Made by a program: the position numbers and the translations under genes
Source: Asparagopsis taxiformis
Taxonomy: Eukaryota > Rhodophyta > Florideophyceae > Bonnemaisoniales > Bonnemaisoniaceae
Assembly (NCBI GenBank): GCA_030407315.1
Contig: JALQPE010001928.1
Coordinates: 1-64,000, forward strand
DNA: 64,000 nucleotides
Reading direction: 5' to 3'
Shown: piece by piece, positions 32,609 to 44,600 of the stretch
How the letters are laid out: every line of letters begins with the position of its first letter
Position numbering within the stretch: position 1 is the first letter of the stretch
Notes under the pieces: generated by a model
Database searches by the model: none
What the model was told of the DNA's origin: nothing
Seen by the model: only the letters and a program-made list of their open reading frames with translations

Positions 32609-34542
32609 TACAAGACAGAAAAAACAGGAATGAACTATCACACGTAGTATCCAAAGATGATGATGAACAAAATGAACAGTTCATAGCCCCAGTAACTTTA
32701 GAATATTCAGATTCTAATGAAAGTGATGCAGAAGCTTCCATTGACACTGCAGAATATCAAGATGGCAGTGGACGCTCGAGTACAGAGCAAGAAGAAAATG
32801 AATGCTATGATGATATCAACTCCATTGAAGATGATACAGTTACAATTACTGGGCCGTTTCCAGAATCAAATGATGACACTGAGAGCAATCCGACTCAGGC
32901 CTTCCAGAACAGTGATCAATACAGAGTAACGCCAGCTCTACCCAAGACAATTAGTACCTCTGATGAGCCGAGTATCAAGTCGGCTCTACAATCTCCCGAG
33001 CGGGACCATTGATTGAGGGCTATAGAGGAGGAATTTGATTCATTGGAAAAGAGTGGAAGCTATACTAAATTGGATCAATCATCTGCAATTGATCCTACCA
33101 CTAAGGCACTTCCATCCGGAATAATATTGAAGATGAAGAGAGATGAACGTGGCAGCCCGTCTCGATTTAAATCCAGACTAGTGGCACGAGGGAACCTGCA
33201 AAGACTAATCAGTGGAGAATACGCTGAGCTACATGCGCCGGTTGCATGCTTTGATCTCTTCCGTATACTAATGGTTCTTAGTGCTGAATTCGGGTGGATG
33301 CGTTGTCATATTGACATCAAGTCTGCATTTCTCTATGCAAAACTACCAAGCACAATGAAAATATTGCTCAAGCTCCCTTCCATTGATGGAATAATGAGAG
33401 CTAATGGAGATACAGTGATTATGATCAAATCATTATACGGTTTGCGACAAGCGCCGAAGCCATGGTATCAAGAATTATCGAAAGTTCTGCGAGCTCTCGG
33501 ATTCACGCCACTGAAGTCAAACGAATGTATGTTTATGTTGTCTACATCGAAAGGAATGGTCTTACTGCTAGCCTATGTTGAAGATCTCGCCCTCTTTGGT
33601 GATAAAAAGATGGATGAGGAGGTGAAAAAGAGGCTTTCTTCCGTATTTGATACAACAGATCTGGGCAGAAGTGAGTTTTTCCTCTGTGTAAGGATCAAGG
33701 AGAACTCAGATTCTATACACATTTCACAGCAAGCACTTGCAGAAAAGGTTATAAGCTTGTGCAATATGTATACTGCCAAATCCACAAATATTCCACTACC
33801 TCTAGGACATATTCTTTATGAAGTCAAACAGGATCTCACGGAGAATGAGAATGCTGAAATGAGTAATGTTCCCTACACCCCTGTACTAGGAGCTCTTCTA
33901 TATTTGGCAACGCATACACGCCCGGATCTATCAGCTGCAGTCTCCATGCTCGGAAAATTTCAAGCTGCGCCAGCCCCGAGACACTGGAAGGTAATGAAAC
34001 ATGTCGTTCGATACCTTATTGGTACAAAGACATTGGGTATATTGATCAAGAAGGGAATTGGAAATACATCTTTGGATGCATGGTCGGATTCAGACTGGGC
34101 GCGTGATATCCACAAGAGACGTTCAAGGACAGGTATTGCTATTATGCTTAATTCAGTTCCGGTTGTTTGGGCATCGCGCCTCCAGAAGTCTACATCACTT
34201 TCAACAGCCGAGGCAGAGTTCACTGCACTATCTGAATGTGTTCGCGAAGTAGTATGGATACGAAGATTCCTCAAAGAGATTACAATACCGCAGAAGGTCA
34301 CTACTGTTTACCAGGAAAACTTGGGAGCAATATCATGGACTGAAGAGGTACAAGGCATACGCAACGTAAAACACATTGGTATTCTTTACCATTTTGTGAA
34401 AGAAAATATACAGAAAAAGGAGCTTCAAGTCACATATGTCCCGTTGGAGTCGAACAAAGCTGGCTCGTTCACAAAGGCACTGAGCTGCAGTATCTTCATG
34501 CGACACAGAGACAAACTCTGTATACAACCGAATGCTCCGTGA
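32609..34542 (+). pseudogene. Element B reverse transcriptase and RNase H
   Basis: An acidic linker runs to a TGA at 33010-33012, where LRAIEEEFDSLEKSGSY begins; copia RT usually has Trp at the stop position. From 33013 the 509-residue frame is open. It contains LVARGNLQ, CHIDIKSAFLYAKL, KSLYGLRQAPKPWYQEL, a polymerase motif LAYVEDLALFGD (YVDD expected, so a catalytic Asp is replaced by Glu), and RNase H (AWSDSDWARDIHKRRSRTG; STAEAEFTALSECVREVVW). A PPT (GAGGGGGCG, 34541-34549) precedes the 3' LTR. Confidence 0.9.
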
Positions 34543-34549
34543 GGGGGCG

Positions 34550-34864
34550 TGTCGTAGATGAAACATCATCACGGCGCACTGAGGATTACAGCTATTCCAA
34601 CATTGATTCCTCCCTTCCCAATTTGTTCAGTGATCGTTCCGCTGCGGAAACAATTTGGTCTGAGGAATTGTTCGCTACAGTTCTATTCACTACTTTCCTT
34701 TCCATTATTCGATACAATTATATTCTCTACTTTCCCTTTATTCTTTCTACGATGTATCTTGCCTTGCTATAAGTACACATTTGGTCTGCACTACTTCCAG
34801 TAAATCAAGTCAGCAAAGTGGTACACTGCTGCGACGACTATCATCTTTTTCTCGGCTTCTAGCA
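34550..34864 (+). repeat. Element B 3' LTR
   Basis: 315 bp, matching 11264-11578 with two C/T differences. It is followed by the AATAG duplication at 34865-34869 and then by pogo transposase sequence. Confidence 0.93.
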
Positions 34865-36102
34865 AATAGCATCTTGAAAAACACATCTTCGTTGGGAATG
34901 CCAAATACCAACGCTGCGAAAACCGCTAGTGATATTTTCATATTTTACTGCCTTCCTGTACGCTACTATTAGCATCTCACATAGTGTGTAAACATCATTG
35001 CCCTGATTTCCATCAACATTGAGGGTTCTGCTATTGATCTCATTCATTAAATAAGTTTTGAATGGAGAGAACGCCGAATAGTCTAGAACTAGAGTAAGAT
35101 GTCTGGTATGTGATGGAAGTGCACCCACTACGACACCATTATCGCTTAGCATCCGAAGAATTTTGGAACTCATATGCAAACTGTAATCGTCCAGTTTTAG
35201 TACAATATTTATGTTCCTTTTTCACAAAGATCTCGTCTCTGCAATAAAATGAAATGCCCACTTGAATGAAATATTGCTATGCATTCCGGCTGGATCTCTA
35301 TACGCTACTAGAGCGTTTTTTGGAAGGAAATGCGAGGGTGTCTGCACCGTTCCATCGGCTAATTTCCTGTAATTGGCATTCTTTCCCTTCAAATGACAAC
35401 AGGAGTATAAGACCTACCATCTGCCGAAACGAAAGGAATTATTGTGATATGCTGGCCATTATCTGCCCACTTAAGCTCTATAGAATTGCTCCGAAATCCT
35501 TTTAAATTGGTAAACAATGCCTTTGCTCTTACTAGACATGAAGAACCTTTCGTTCTGAATCCACTTTCGTCCAGATTGAACACTTTTTCACTGGAGCTAA
35601 TTTTATGCTCTTGGTAGTCTTGGTGAAGGCGTGAAAATTGCTTTGAAATGGCGCTTACAGACAAAGAATCCGCTCTATTCTTTTCCAAGTTAGCTCTCCT
35701 CTTCAGAGATATGCAGCGATGCCTGTAAAGAAAAAATTCGAATAACTGAATCGCCTGGGACGCCAATATTGAGTGGTATGCACTTCCGAAGATCTGGAGG
35801 AAGCGAACGAACAAAAATAGCTATCATTTCTTTAAAACAGACTCTTGATAGAGGTGTTCCATTACGAGGGAACTCCTCGATAGCTTGAAAAATCTCAAGC
35901 TCTTCTTCTGCGTCCAAAACTGGCTTTAGGCTTCGCCTCTCCGCAGCACTTATTTTCCCAAGAACAAATCTTTGTAGCTCAATATTGGATACATTATGTT
36001 GCCTTGCGGAATAGCGAATCAAGCTTCCCGAAGTCCGGGTATATTCTGTGGCAATTTTGAGTTTTTCTTGTTTCGTTGTTGAAGCTATTGTCTAGGCCAT
36101 TA
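34865..36102 (-). pseudogene. pogo/Tigger-like transposase, N-terminal and DDE part
   Basis: On the minus strand the start codon is at 36102, with a TAG as the third codon. An HTH/CENP-B-like segment follows (LKPVLDAEEELEIFQAI, ISAAERR). The DDE_1 core has VFNLDESGF near 35560, LKLDDYSLHMSSKILRML near 35190, and PSHTRHLTLVLDYSAFSPFK near 35070. Frames are broken at least twice and a TGA lies near 35230. The frame runs into the element B insertion (QDAI at the AATAG duplication) and continues at 11258. It is a dead DNA transposon that served as the landing site for the retroelement stack. Confidence 0.8.
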
Positions 36103-38775
36103 TACTTCTGGTAGCCGAGGACATTGAATCACGAAAATGTGACAAGGGCAACTGATAGCTGGAATTAACTGCTGTAGAGTTCTCGACGACATGTCTCATG
36201 GGCATGCTGACTTCTTGAAATAACATCTGTGACTCGAATGGCTCGGTAAAATTTTGGCATAGTCTCGTAGTTTTGCTTCTAGAACAATTTGCAACAATTC
36301 GTTCCTAGATGGAGACCGAAATCGCGATTATTTTATCTGAAAAGTTGACCCACATTAGCGCAATGACCCGATTTAGGATGTGGCATGATGCGCCTGCACC
36401 CAAACTAATGGACTCAAGGATTCGATGAGTTCGTTGAGCCCCCGCCGTTACAATTCAAGTTTGGATAGAAGTTGTAAGACAACATATATCTTGTGCAATG
36501 CTTGGCTCAGCTATGTGCGTTCTATACTCCGTTTTCACGCCTACAAATTTCAGAGCTGGAGAAAATATTTGAGAAGCAGAGGGATTTTTAAAAAACTGGA
36601 GCACCTTTCATTACTGTCGTAAAGCACCGCCCTTTAATGCATCGTGGACGAATTACAATGGAGGAACCTAGCCACCGCGAGAAACAGGAATGCGCCAGAT
36701 GTTAGTCGCGTGCTGGTCTGTTTCGGTGGGGTACAATGGAATTGCGGGCGCATGGGAGTAGTTGGTAGAGGATGATTGGGGGTCATGGAAGAGGTCACGT
36801 TTAGGCGTAAGAAGAACCACCAACCCGGTCCCGACTTCGTGTCAGACCAGTTGATTCAATGTTCTATTCGTCTCTACCTTATTCCCCTGAGGGGAGGGAT
36901 GAGCGGCGGTATTTTATTAGAAACGGGCGAGTGCTGCCGTCGGTGGCTATTCCACTGACGGCGGCCTTTACGAATTACAGTAATCTTAATCTGGGTATCA
37001 GCTACTGTAAGTTTGTGCATACTATTCCGACAATTACTCTTGCGCTTCCCCAATCAAAAATATGTTTTTTAAATGATCGGATCTTGATGGGAAAATAATC
37101 CCGAAATAAAAAATACAATTGTTAAATTCGAATTGACGGTGCGCACGATTGCGGCACGAGTGTTCGCGCAGGTTGGTGGTATTGATGGTTGTTATCTTCG
37201 ATGATGACAGTTGTTTTTTTGCTTCGGCTTCGAAGCAAGTCGCCCCTTTTATTCTAGTTCTAGCTTCTACATTCTACAGCAACTACAATTCGAGGTGGCT
37301 AGTGAATTCAAATCGTAGGTAGCATGGTGTAGACGTTTCCGTCTGAGTGACTAAAACAGAAATTATTATTACCTATAAATTGGTTAACATTGTAGCCTAC
37401 CATTCATGTAGATTGAATAGTGTGGGCTACGAAGTGTAGTCCACAAACAGATAGTTCCAGCAAAAAAATTCTATTCTATCGAACAACAGTGCTGCGTAAT
37501 TACAAACATTCTTAAAAATTTCCTGCTCTCACCAATGGTGAGAGAAGGAAGTATTTCATGCCATCAGAGAATAATCTTCCGGCATTGCGTATCCAATAAA
37601 GGTTCCCAAGGAGGTAGCCAAGGTGGGCGTCATGGCGAAACGATCAGTCGAATGAGAGGTGTTGTTCTACCATTACCAGTTTGGTATGTTCGAAATTCTT
37701 CTGAATGAAGTCAGATGAAATGTACAAGTGTTCTTTTTGGGGGCAGTAGGCTTCGGCATTTGCCCGAAGCAGTTTTATGGTTTTCTCCACCGAATGTGGC
37801 AGTATTGTCTAAGTCGCAATGCGTGCTTAGCCAGCGACAGGTGAAGCCAGGTACATGAGGTCACCGCGCACTTCACAGCACCCCTTACTTCCATTGGTGT
37901 GGATTTCGGAGCCTCGCTTGTATATTTAAGTCATAGTGAGGTGGATCAGATGGTTTTTGCGGTTTGTGGTCGCAGAGAATCGAAGGGAAGGCGAGCGTTT
38001 CGTTAATTTTCGTGAGTTCGTTTTCGTGGGTGCCGAACTAGAGGTGGGCTTCTGGATACTTGCAAGCCATGCAGTAGTTTGGCCATGCCCGTGCGTGTGC
38101 TTTTACTTGTTGCCGAATGGATCTTCTTGAAGTCTTGTTATTTGCCGCCTCGACAGCGAATGGTGTGGAGACAAATGTGTCGGTCGTTGTCGAGAATGGG
38201 TTCAAATCAGTCTCAGCACTTGAATATGTGTCTCTTTGTGGTATTTCCGACTAGTATGTTGTCTGGGTAAACTGCTGAGAGGAAGCACATAAGGATTATT
38301 CGGTGTTCCAGCTTGTTACGGATCTGGAATGAGTATGTGACCGATTTGGCCAGAAAACCAATTTTGGCTCGATCTGAGTATTATCCATTGTCATTCAGGG
38401 TAAGAGGTTTTGTTGTTTTTGCATTGTAGCGCTATATTGCGCTAAAAGACAGCTTCCATCATTTCTTATTTCCAGTTGTTATCAGCGAGACTGCCGTAGG
38501 TGAGTGTATCACAGACGATGCCCATCAGTATGTGGCTGAAGCGTTCGTCGATACTTTTTTTTGCGCCTTTTACCAAGCTTTCATGATGTTTTTGAAGATA
38601 TAAATGGAAAGCTCTGGTTGTAACATGTAAGATGTGTACTCGTGTGCGTTATCAGAGCGAAAGAAGAGTGAGGTTTTGCTTGGTATCGTGTATACGTACT
38701 CCATGTCTTGAGTGGAGACTTTGATTATCACGGTGCTGTTAGCTATGTTCTAAATAAGTTTCATCGCAGCATAAT
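36103..38775. other. Non-coding region, no gene recognised
   Basis: AT-rich sequence with scattered short frames and no conserved motif. It should contain the outer end of the pogo-like element. A short imperfect hairpin (GCCGTCGGTGG...CCACTGACGGC) lies around 36930-36957. Confidence 0.4.
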
Positions 38776-38780
38776 AGTAG

Positions 38781-40026
38781 TGTGGGAATCGTCCCGTATT
38801 GTCTGGCGAAAGGGCGCCTGGAGAAGGGTCGCGTGGGAGTGACGCTCGCGAGCGTGAGTAGTGTTCGGCAATAGAATCGGCCACGAAGAGTCGCGGCGCT
38901 AGCCCATGAGCAGCGGTGACATGGCATAGTAATTGTCGCCCGAGGGAGAATGGGTGCGTGCCGCCTTGCATTGGCACCGGGCCAAATTGCTTGTGCTGAG
39001 CCCTTTCGCTGGATTGTAACGTTAGCTGCACCTAGTTGCACACGTGTGCGCGCGGGCTTGACCCGCGCGCTACAGCTGTGCACGTGTAAACTATCGCTGG
39101 CCATTTCCTCTAGTATACGCGTAGCAACGTAGCAGCTAACTCTAATTGGCCCCCGGGCTACATAAAGATCCCACGAGGACCGTCGATCGCCGGACCAGGA
39201 CCATCGGTCCTGGACCGGTCCGGGCAGCCTCGTTGACCACTCAAGGTCACTTGACTGGCCACTAGTCTACAATGAAGTTAGATCGTTCCGGTTCAAATCC
39301 TTCGACCGTGGTCGTTTGCCTTACAACTAGGCGACGCCGGAAATTCCTTCACAGGATACCAACCGCTCCGTTTCGGTCTCCAATTGGGGATCGCTCGCAC
39401 ATTTCCCCAATTGCCCGCCGCGAGACTCCTCCAACGGGAGTGCACGTGGATTGCCCTTGGGCATTTCGTCTCTGCGGTAGTAGACCACCTTCCCGCTTCT
39501 TTTAACGCCGCCAGGCGACCGGGAGTGGCCTTCCGGCCACCGGGACAAGGATACTGGATGGGAGCGCTGTCGGTTCGGCACCCCAACCGGTCAACCGAGT
39601 CAGCGCCCGTGGGTTTCGCAATCGGTCTCGACCGCAGCCGCCGGCGGTATCATAGTTGCGGAATCCGTGTGGGCACCCACGCGTGGAGGCGACCACAGTT
39701 CCCCGCGGGGATCCATCGCGCTAAGCGCCTAGTTAACCCTTGAGTGGGTTGAGGACGGCCACGGCCGATAGATCCCTCCGGCAGGTTAGATCCAGCCGTC
39801 CCGGACCCCGCTCTACCACCCGCTACCGGGTTGGGAGACAGGTGTCCGGGCTCCGAGGGATCGATCCACCCGACACAGCCCCCGGGCTACCAGGATCGCA
39901 CGAGACATCCGCCTCGTGGAATCGGCGCTCTCACTCGTGAGTTCGAAGCCTTATCCCTACCTATTCACTGAGTGGATGGCATCCTCCTTGGAGGTACAAT
40001 CTATCTTTCAGGGCTAAGGTCCTACA
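38781..40026. mobile_element. Solo LTR of an unidentified LTR retrotransposon
   Basis: A 1246-bp GC-rich block with LTR-type ends (TGTGGGA...TCCTACA, matching inverted at 6 of 7 bases) and a 5-bp target duplication AGTAG at 38776-38780 and 40027-40031. Composition changes sharply at both borders. No matching second LTR or internal region is present. It contains strong hairpins, for example 9-bp arms at 39048-39056 and 39062-39070. The element strand is unknown. Confidence 0.7.
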
Positions 40027-40031
40027 AGTAG

Positions 40032-41578
40032 TATGCTGTGATGAAACTTGTTTTCATTTCAATAAAGTTAACAAAGTACCAGTTGCTCTGGGAAGGTTCT
40101 GTTGTCAGAAGAACTCAACCCCAAAAGTTTAGTTTCAGCATATTTCAATTTCCAGATTTCTTTGAAAAGTTCGACACATGTAAGGGTTGTTGGATGCCTT
40201 CTCAAGAGGCGTGTGCGGTTGCCCAAGGAGGGTGGGGAATGATAACTTGTCGCAGGGCTGGGGGGCGTGGCTGTGAATTCGCGATCGATGGCACGCGCTG
40301 GGGCGGAGGATTGTCAGAGAGGGGGGAAGTGTATTATTGACGCTTAAGGAGTTGTTTTTTGGATGATGGGGTGGAATTTTCAGGAACTGGTTTGGCATCG
40401 CTGGTTATGAACCCATCAACTGGGGAGGTATTTTCCTCCACCCGGGTAAAGCTCATTTGAATGGCGGCGGCGGTGGTAAATCTAATAAAGCAGATCTAAT
40501 TTCTAGAAAATTTTTGATCAAAATATTTGTCGTAGCGAAATTTACAGTAGCTAGCCAATAAAGATTGACATCTGCAGGTATAGCCACACAAATGTCTGAA
40601 GAAATATAGTCACCAATATGGTGATTGTGAGTGGGTTTGTGCAGGGCAAAGTTGATTTTCGCAATATCGCACGAATAGCAATAACCACTGTACGTAATTT
40701 ATAGTATGACAATGTTATCGATAGGGTCAGTGCTGGGATAAATTTTTGGCGGCATATCCAGACCAAGATTTGGTGTTTGGGTTGCTGAGCCAGCTGTTTA
40801 TGGCGTAGACGATGTGGAGTTCATCGTCCAAAAGGATTCGTAAAATGGCAAACAATTCCTTTGCTTTCCGGACAAAATATATTTTCGAAAGTCAGTTCCA
40901 ATCTATAGATTGGAACTGACTTTCGCTTGTCTTTTTGGAAGTTTGACGGGTTTCCAGAAGGTCAATAGGGGTAGGGAAGTTTTTTGTTGTTGTCGTGTTT
41001 TCGAAATTTTTGTAGTTTGCACGTGAGCTAATATGGGATTTCGTCGTGAAGAATATTTTTTGGGTCATATTTGTGGGAAAATTTCCAAAAAAACAAATTC
41101 CAAAATAAAAGTTGATTTTTCCACTTGATTTTGGCCTTTCAGAGACCGGATGCTTTGGGACCGGCTGGTCCAGAAATGATGTTCGACGGGGCCACACCAG
41201 GTCTGGGTGAATGGGGTCGGGGCACGAGGGGTGCGTTAGTTGACAGAACACTTTATCGAAGGCTGGTAGTTGTTGTCTGTATCTGAGAAATGAAGACTAC
41301 TCTATCCTACTCCCTTTTTATACTGCTTGGCATCTATCTCTAGCATAGTAATATGAAGGATTAGGACTAATTTGAAGTAGAAAGTGAGTATAAAGCCGGT
41401 AATCGAACAAATCAACTACGATAACATGAATTAGACTAGGTATAGGAATTCCATCCAGACAGAAATTAGAAGAAGGTTAGAATTAACGAATCAATCAATT
41501 TGCGTGACTAGAATTCATACCGAACCGTATAATCGGTCGGCAGACTGACACTCCCAGGTTCTCTTGGTTGAATTTTTG
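40032..41578. other. AT-rich non-coding region
   Basis: No gene recognised. It contains a 40-bp perfect palindrome (listed separately). The part next to 41579 is the 3' flank of element E. TGTCAGTCTGCC on the minus strand at 41539-41550, preceded by CCTGGGAG, could be a PPT/LTR junction, but no second LTR copy was found. Confidence 0.4.
40888..40927. repeat. 40-bp perfect palindrome
   Basis: Arms of 18 bases (CGAAAGTCAGTTCCAATC and its complement) around TATA. The whole 40 bases are self-complementary and could extrude a cruciform. Confidence 0.9.
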
Positions 41579-43481
41579 TCACAATGAACGATCCACCCAT
41601 TGCTCTACTGGATGTTGTATGTTCGCAGTGCTCAAGATTGATTCTAGGAAGTTCCCACGTGAGACTTTTGTTAAATTGTCATCGGGGTTGTATTCAGACT
41701 TAATGAATCCAACTTTCGCCAGCGTTCTAGAGGAATATGCATCTTTCAAAACTTCTAAGTCGATCATCAAGCGTTTTTCAGAAGTCACGAATGATTTGGT
41801 GATTACATCGAAGAGAGATAGGCTATCTGTTAACATGAAAATTGAGAATGTTATATCCGTCATTTTATGAAGGTCATGGCGTAAGGCAAGTGCTGTATCA
41901 AATTCACCCGCAAAAGATAAGGTCTCACTCCCAAGGACTGATCTTGTGACTCTTTTAGCCTTATGAGAAGGCCCTTCTGAGACCAAATTATAGGTTGACA
42001 TCGGGAAAAATTATCTGTGAGAAAAATGATGTATCTGAGTTGGGATGATAAGTCATGGTTGTTCGCAAATGATGCATCTGAGTACACTTGTATTCTCATA
42101 GAATTGATCTGAAGTTTTGGGTATCTTAGAGGTAAAGATGGAGTCTTTTGTAAATGCTTCAATACAGAATTAAGGGACTTAATGATCCTTTCGGAGTTCG
42201 CCGTGAATATTGCTTCAGTGACTTGGGTAGATTGGGCCACTGAACATGGTATATCTGGGCGGGTCTGAGTTATCCAGGCTAGCTTAGCTCGGAATGATCG
42301 GAACATCTGAAATTCAGAATCTGTAGGGATGGGTTTCAGTTTCTGAATATACTTGTACTGGTGAACTCGGATTTCCGGATGTTTCGTGTCGATTTGTACT
42401 CCTATGAAGTTTGTGTTATCCCATTCTCGTTCTCTGCATTGAAACCTCTGAACTGTCTTCTAGGAAAGTAATGAAAAAGACTCGTCTCCAGCCTGAAGTG
42501 AGTCGGCTACGTAACTGACACACAATCCTGAAAGTTTACCGTGGCTCTTTTTGAAAAAGAACGCACTGTCAACAGTTGTGGGTTTCATACCGAGGTCATT
42601 GACAATGTGATCTCTTATGGTTTCTCCCCAATAGTCTCCGCTATCGGAAAGTCCATAAAGTGGTTTCAGGAGTTTAAGCATAGTGTCCCGTTTTCAACCA
42701 AATTCTTTGGAAGGCCTGATATAAACGTCACGCGTAAGATTCTCTGAAGTTTGGAGGTATGTTTGGGTCACGTTAGTAGAGAATAGACGGAATCCAAAAG
42801 ATGAAGCCAGTCCAACCAGGATTCTTGTTGAATGTGGTCTTGCGGTGGCGTTGTCGTGTACAAGGGACTTTTTCATTTTATCCCGGAAACCTTGCACTAC
42901 GTACCTAGCCTTCCACAATTCCTTATTTTCCCTTCGTCCTTGATGGAGAGTACGAATCTTCCACCAAGAATATTGGCATCTTTTGGAATGTTCTCTTTGT
43001 TCACCACTTTCCATGTTCTTTGGTCCAATAATCCTTGTATTTCCTTTCTTTTAGCCTCTAAGAACTTACTAGCTCGAGGGTCACCATATTTTATCACTTC
43101 TGTGATATTGGTTGCGATAGGCTCACTTATTGGTTCAATGCTGGACAGAGATCCACTGGACTGATTATTTTCCGGTGTTCCTTCAGCAGGTGATTCTGAA
43201 CTATTACTTCGGTATGGTTTCACTTGTTGTATATTGAATATCCCTTCATATGTCCTACTGGCGTTCTGAACAGTAATCAGTTTGTCATCTATGAATACAA
43301 TGTGGAATGGTCCCATCCATTGTTTCTCTTTTTCTCGATATACTAGGACTTTGTCACCAATCGAGTAGTGTCTATCGGACGATGCCGGGACATTCTTCTG
43401 TAACGCTGTCTTAATTTTTCTTTCTGCAATTATAGAGTTCATTTCCTTCTGGGCTACGGTGAGGGCTTTCATTCTCTCCAT
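41579..43481 (-). pseudogene. Element E reverse transcriptase/RNase H, degenerate
   Basis: Four overlapping frame fragments on the minus strand. The first (43481-42897) holds an integrase tail with a GPF module (YREKEKQWMGPFHIVFIDD) and the beginning of copia RT (EIQGLLDQRTWKVVNKENIP). Next come WKARYVVQGFRDKM and FSTNVTQTYLQT, then LKLLKPLYGLSDSGDYW and LCVSYVADS, where the YVDD motif should be and appears changed. Last is RNase H (AWITQTRPDIPCSVAQ; VYSDASFANNHDLSSQ). Integrase before RT makes it Ty1/copia order. Several frameshifts make it inactive. Confidence 0.8.
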
Positions 43482-43525
43482 TTGGGTAGGAAGATTACTG
43501 CTTTAATTGAGAATCGTGGAATGAC

Positions 43526-44075
43526 TCAAAATACTAGCAGAGATGGAACCAGACCGTTTTCTCCTATCGTGTCATTCATGGCTTTCACCGCAAGTCTGAG
43601 TATAATTTCTTCTTTCAATTGAGGGAAGTCAGCTTGTACCTTACGATAAATTCTCCTTAGTGGATCGTGGAATCGTTCTCCAATCCCTAGTGAGTTATGA
43701 GCTTCGATACCAGATATTTGTAGAGTAATGCCATTCTCATCGGTGAAATTCTTCCAACGTGGCGAGGTGAATAATGAACCGAAATCAGTTCTAAGTCGAT
43801 TAGGATATCCGGTGTACATGGTACACCAACACTCTAGGAATGCTAGCCAAACCCCTTCTACGGTCTGCCCGTAAGTCTTGCCATGTGCATCCAGGAAGCT
43901 GGCGGTTGAAAATCTGGTTGCGGTGTCAACTATGTGTAATATTGCCTTTCCGTTGATAAACATTAGATCTAGTGAGACTTCATCTCCGAAAACTAGATCG
44001 TCTTCTGGCGGGAGGGATACTTTGAGACGCATAGATGCAGGGCCGAATCTTTGGCACGTCTTACATGAAAGGGAA
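43526..44075 (-). pseudogene. Element E integrase core
   Basis: From upstream of the ATG at 44032 one reads a zinc-finger end CKTCQRFGPAS. The core then follows: DLMFINGKAILHIVDTATRF (first Asp region), RTDFGSLF (second Asp) and NSLGIGERFHDPLRRIYRK (Glu). This DDE spacing fits a retroelement integrase. The frame ends at 43526. Confidence 0.8.
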
Positions 44076-44133
44076 ATTTATTCTAACATCTTTTTTGTAT
44101 TTTCATTGAGCTTATCAGGTCGAGCTCTTTTTA

Positions 44134-44600
44134 TCAAATCAAGTATTTTATCCGCCGTGGGGTGTCGAAAACCACGATGGAGTTTGGGAAGTTCACTCTT
44201 AGTGAACCATTCGGCATATCCCATTCCAAGTAGATATGGCCAAGATTTCTAGTTAGGGGAATCTTCCAGTCAGTTCCTTTGCATCTTAGAACATTTTCGA
44301 CAGTATCAACTGAGAGTTTGTATTTGTCTAATATGTCTAGTCCAAGAAGTAGTGGAACATCAGCTTGGATTATGTCAGCCTGTATTGGGGTGAATGATCC
44401 ATTGGGGGTTGGAATTCGGATCTGAAGAGATTCAAATGATTTTTGTAAGTACGTTCCGAACTTATAAGCGTTGTTATTATTATCTGCTTTAAACTTGATC
44501 CCTTTAAAGCGACAGTAAGCTTGCGCTTGCCGTCGCCCGATCACGGTCTTCTGGGCACCAGTATCAATGCAAGCACCATTACAAGTATTCTGTTGCGTAT
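44134..44600 (-). pseudogene. Element E aspartic protease
   Basis: The minus strand reads NGACIDTGAQKTVIGRRQA near 44570, an aspartic protease active site (DTGA), and later LLLGLDILDKYKLSVD. The frame stops at 44134. Confidence 0.75.

Larger units (their letters stand above)
11264..34864 (+). mobile_element. Ty1/copia LTR retrotransposon B, with nested insertions
   Basis: The 315-bp LTRs (11264-11578 and 34550-34864) start TGTCGTAG and end CTAGCA, and differ at only two positions seen by eye, both C/T. The flanking 5-bp target duplication is AATAG (11259-11263 and 34865-34869). Subtracting nested elements A, C and D with their duplications leaves about 5.05 kb, a normal copia length. Domain order is gag, zinc knuckle, protease, integrase, reverse transcriptase, RNase H. 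The element is non-functional: at least two frameshifts, several nonsense codons and a YVED instead of YVDD polymerase motif. Confidence 0.93.

Noticed and set aside
36888..36960. Hairpin near 36930 as a structured RNA
   Set aside because: One imperfect stem with no conserved context is insufficient for an RNA gene call.
38739..39104. 121-codon minus-strand frame
   Set aside because: It overlaps the left border of the solo LTR and has arbitrary composition; spurious.
39290..39300. GGTTCAAATCC resembling a tRNA T-arm
   Set aside because: The flanking bases do not form a T stem or acceptor stem, and the site lies inside the solo LTR.
41279..41550. 3' LTR of element E
   Set aside because: A plausible PPT/TG junction exists, but no matching copy was found beyond 46052, so the LTR cannot be delimited.
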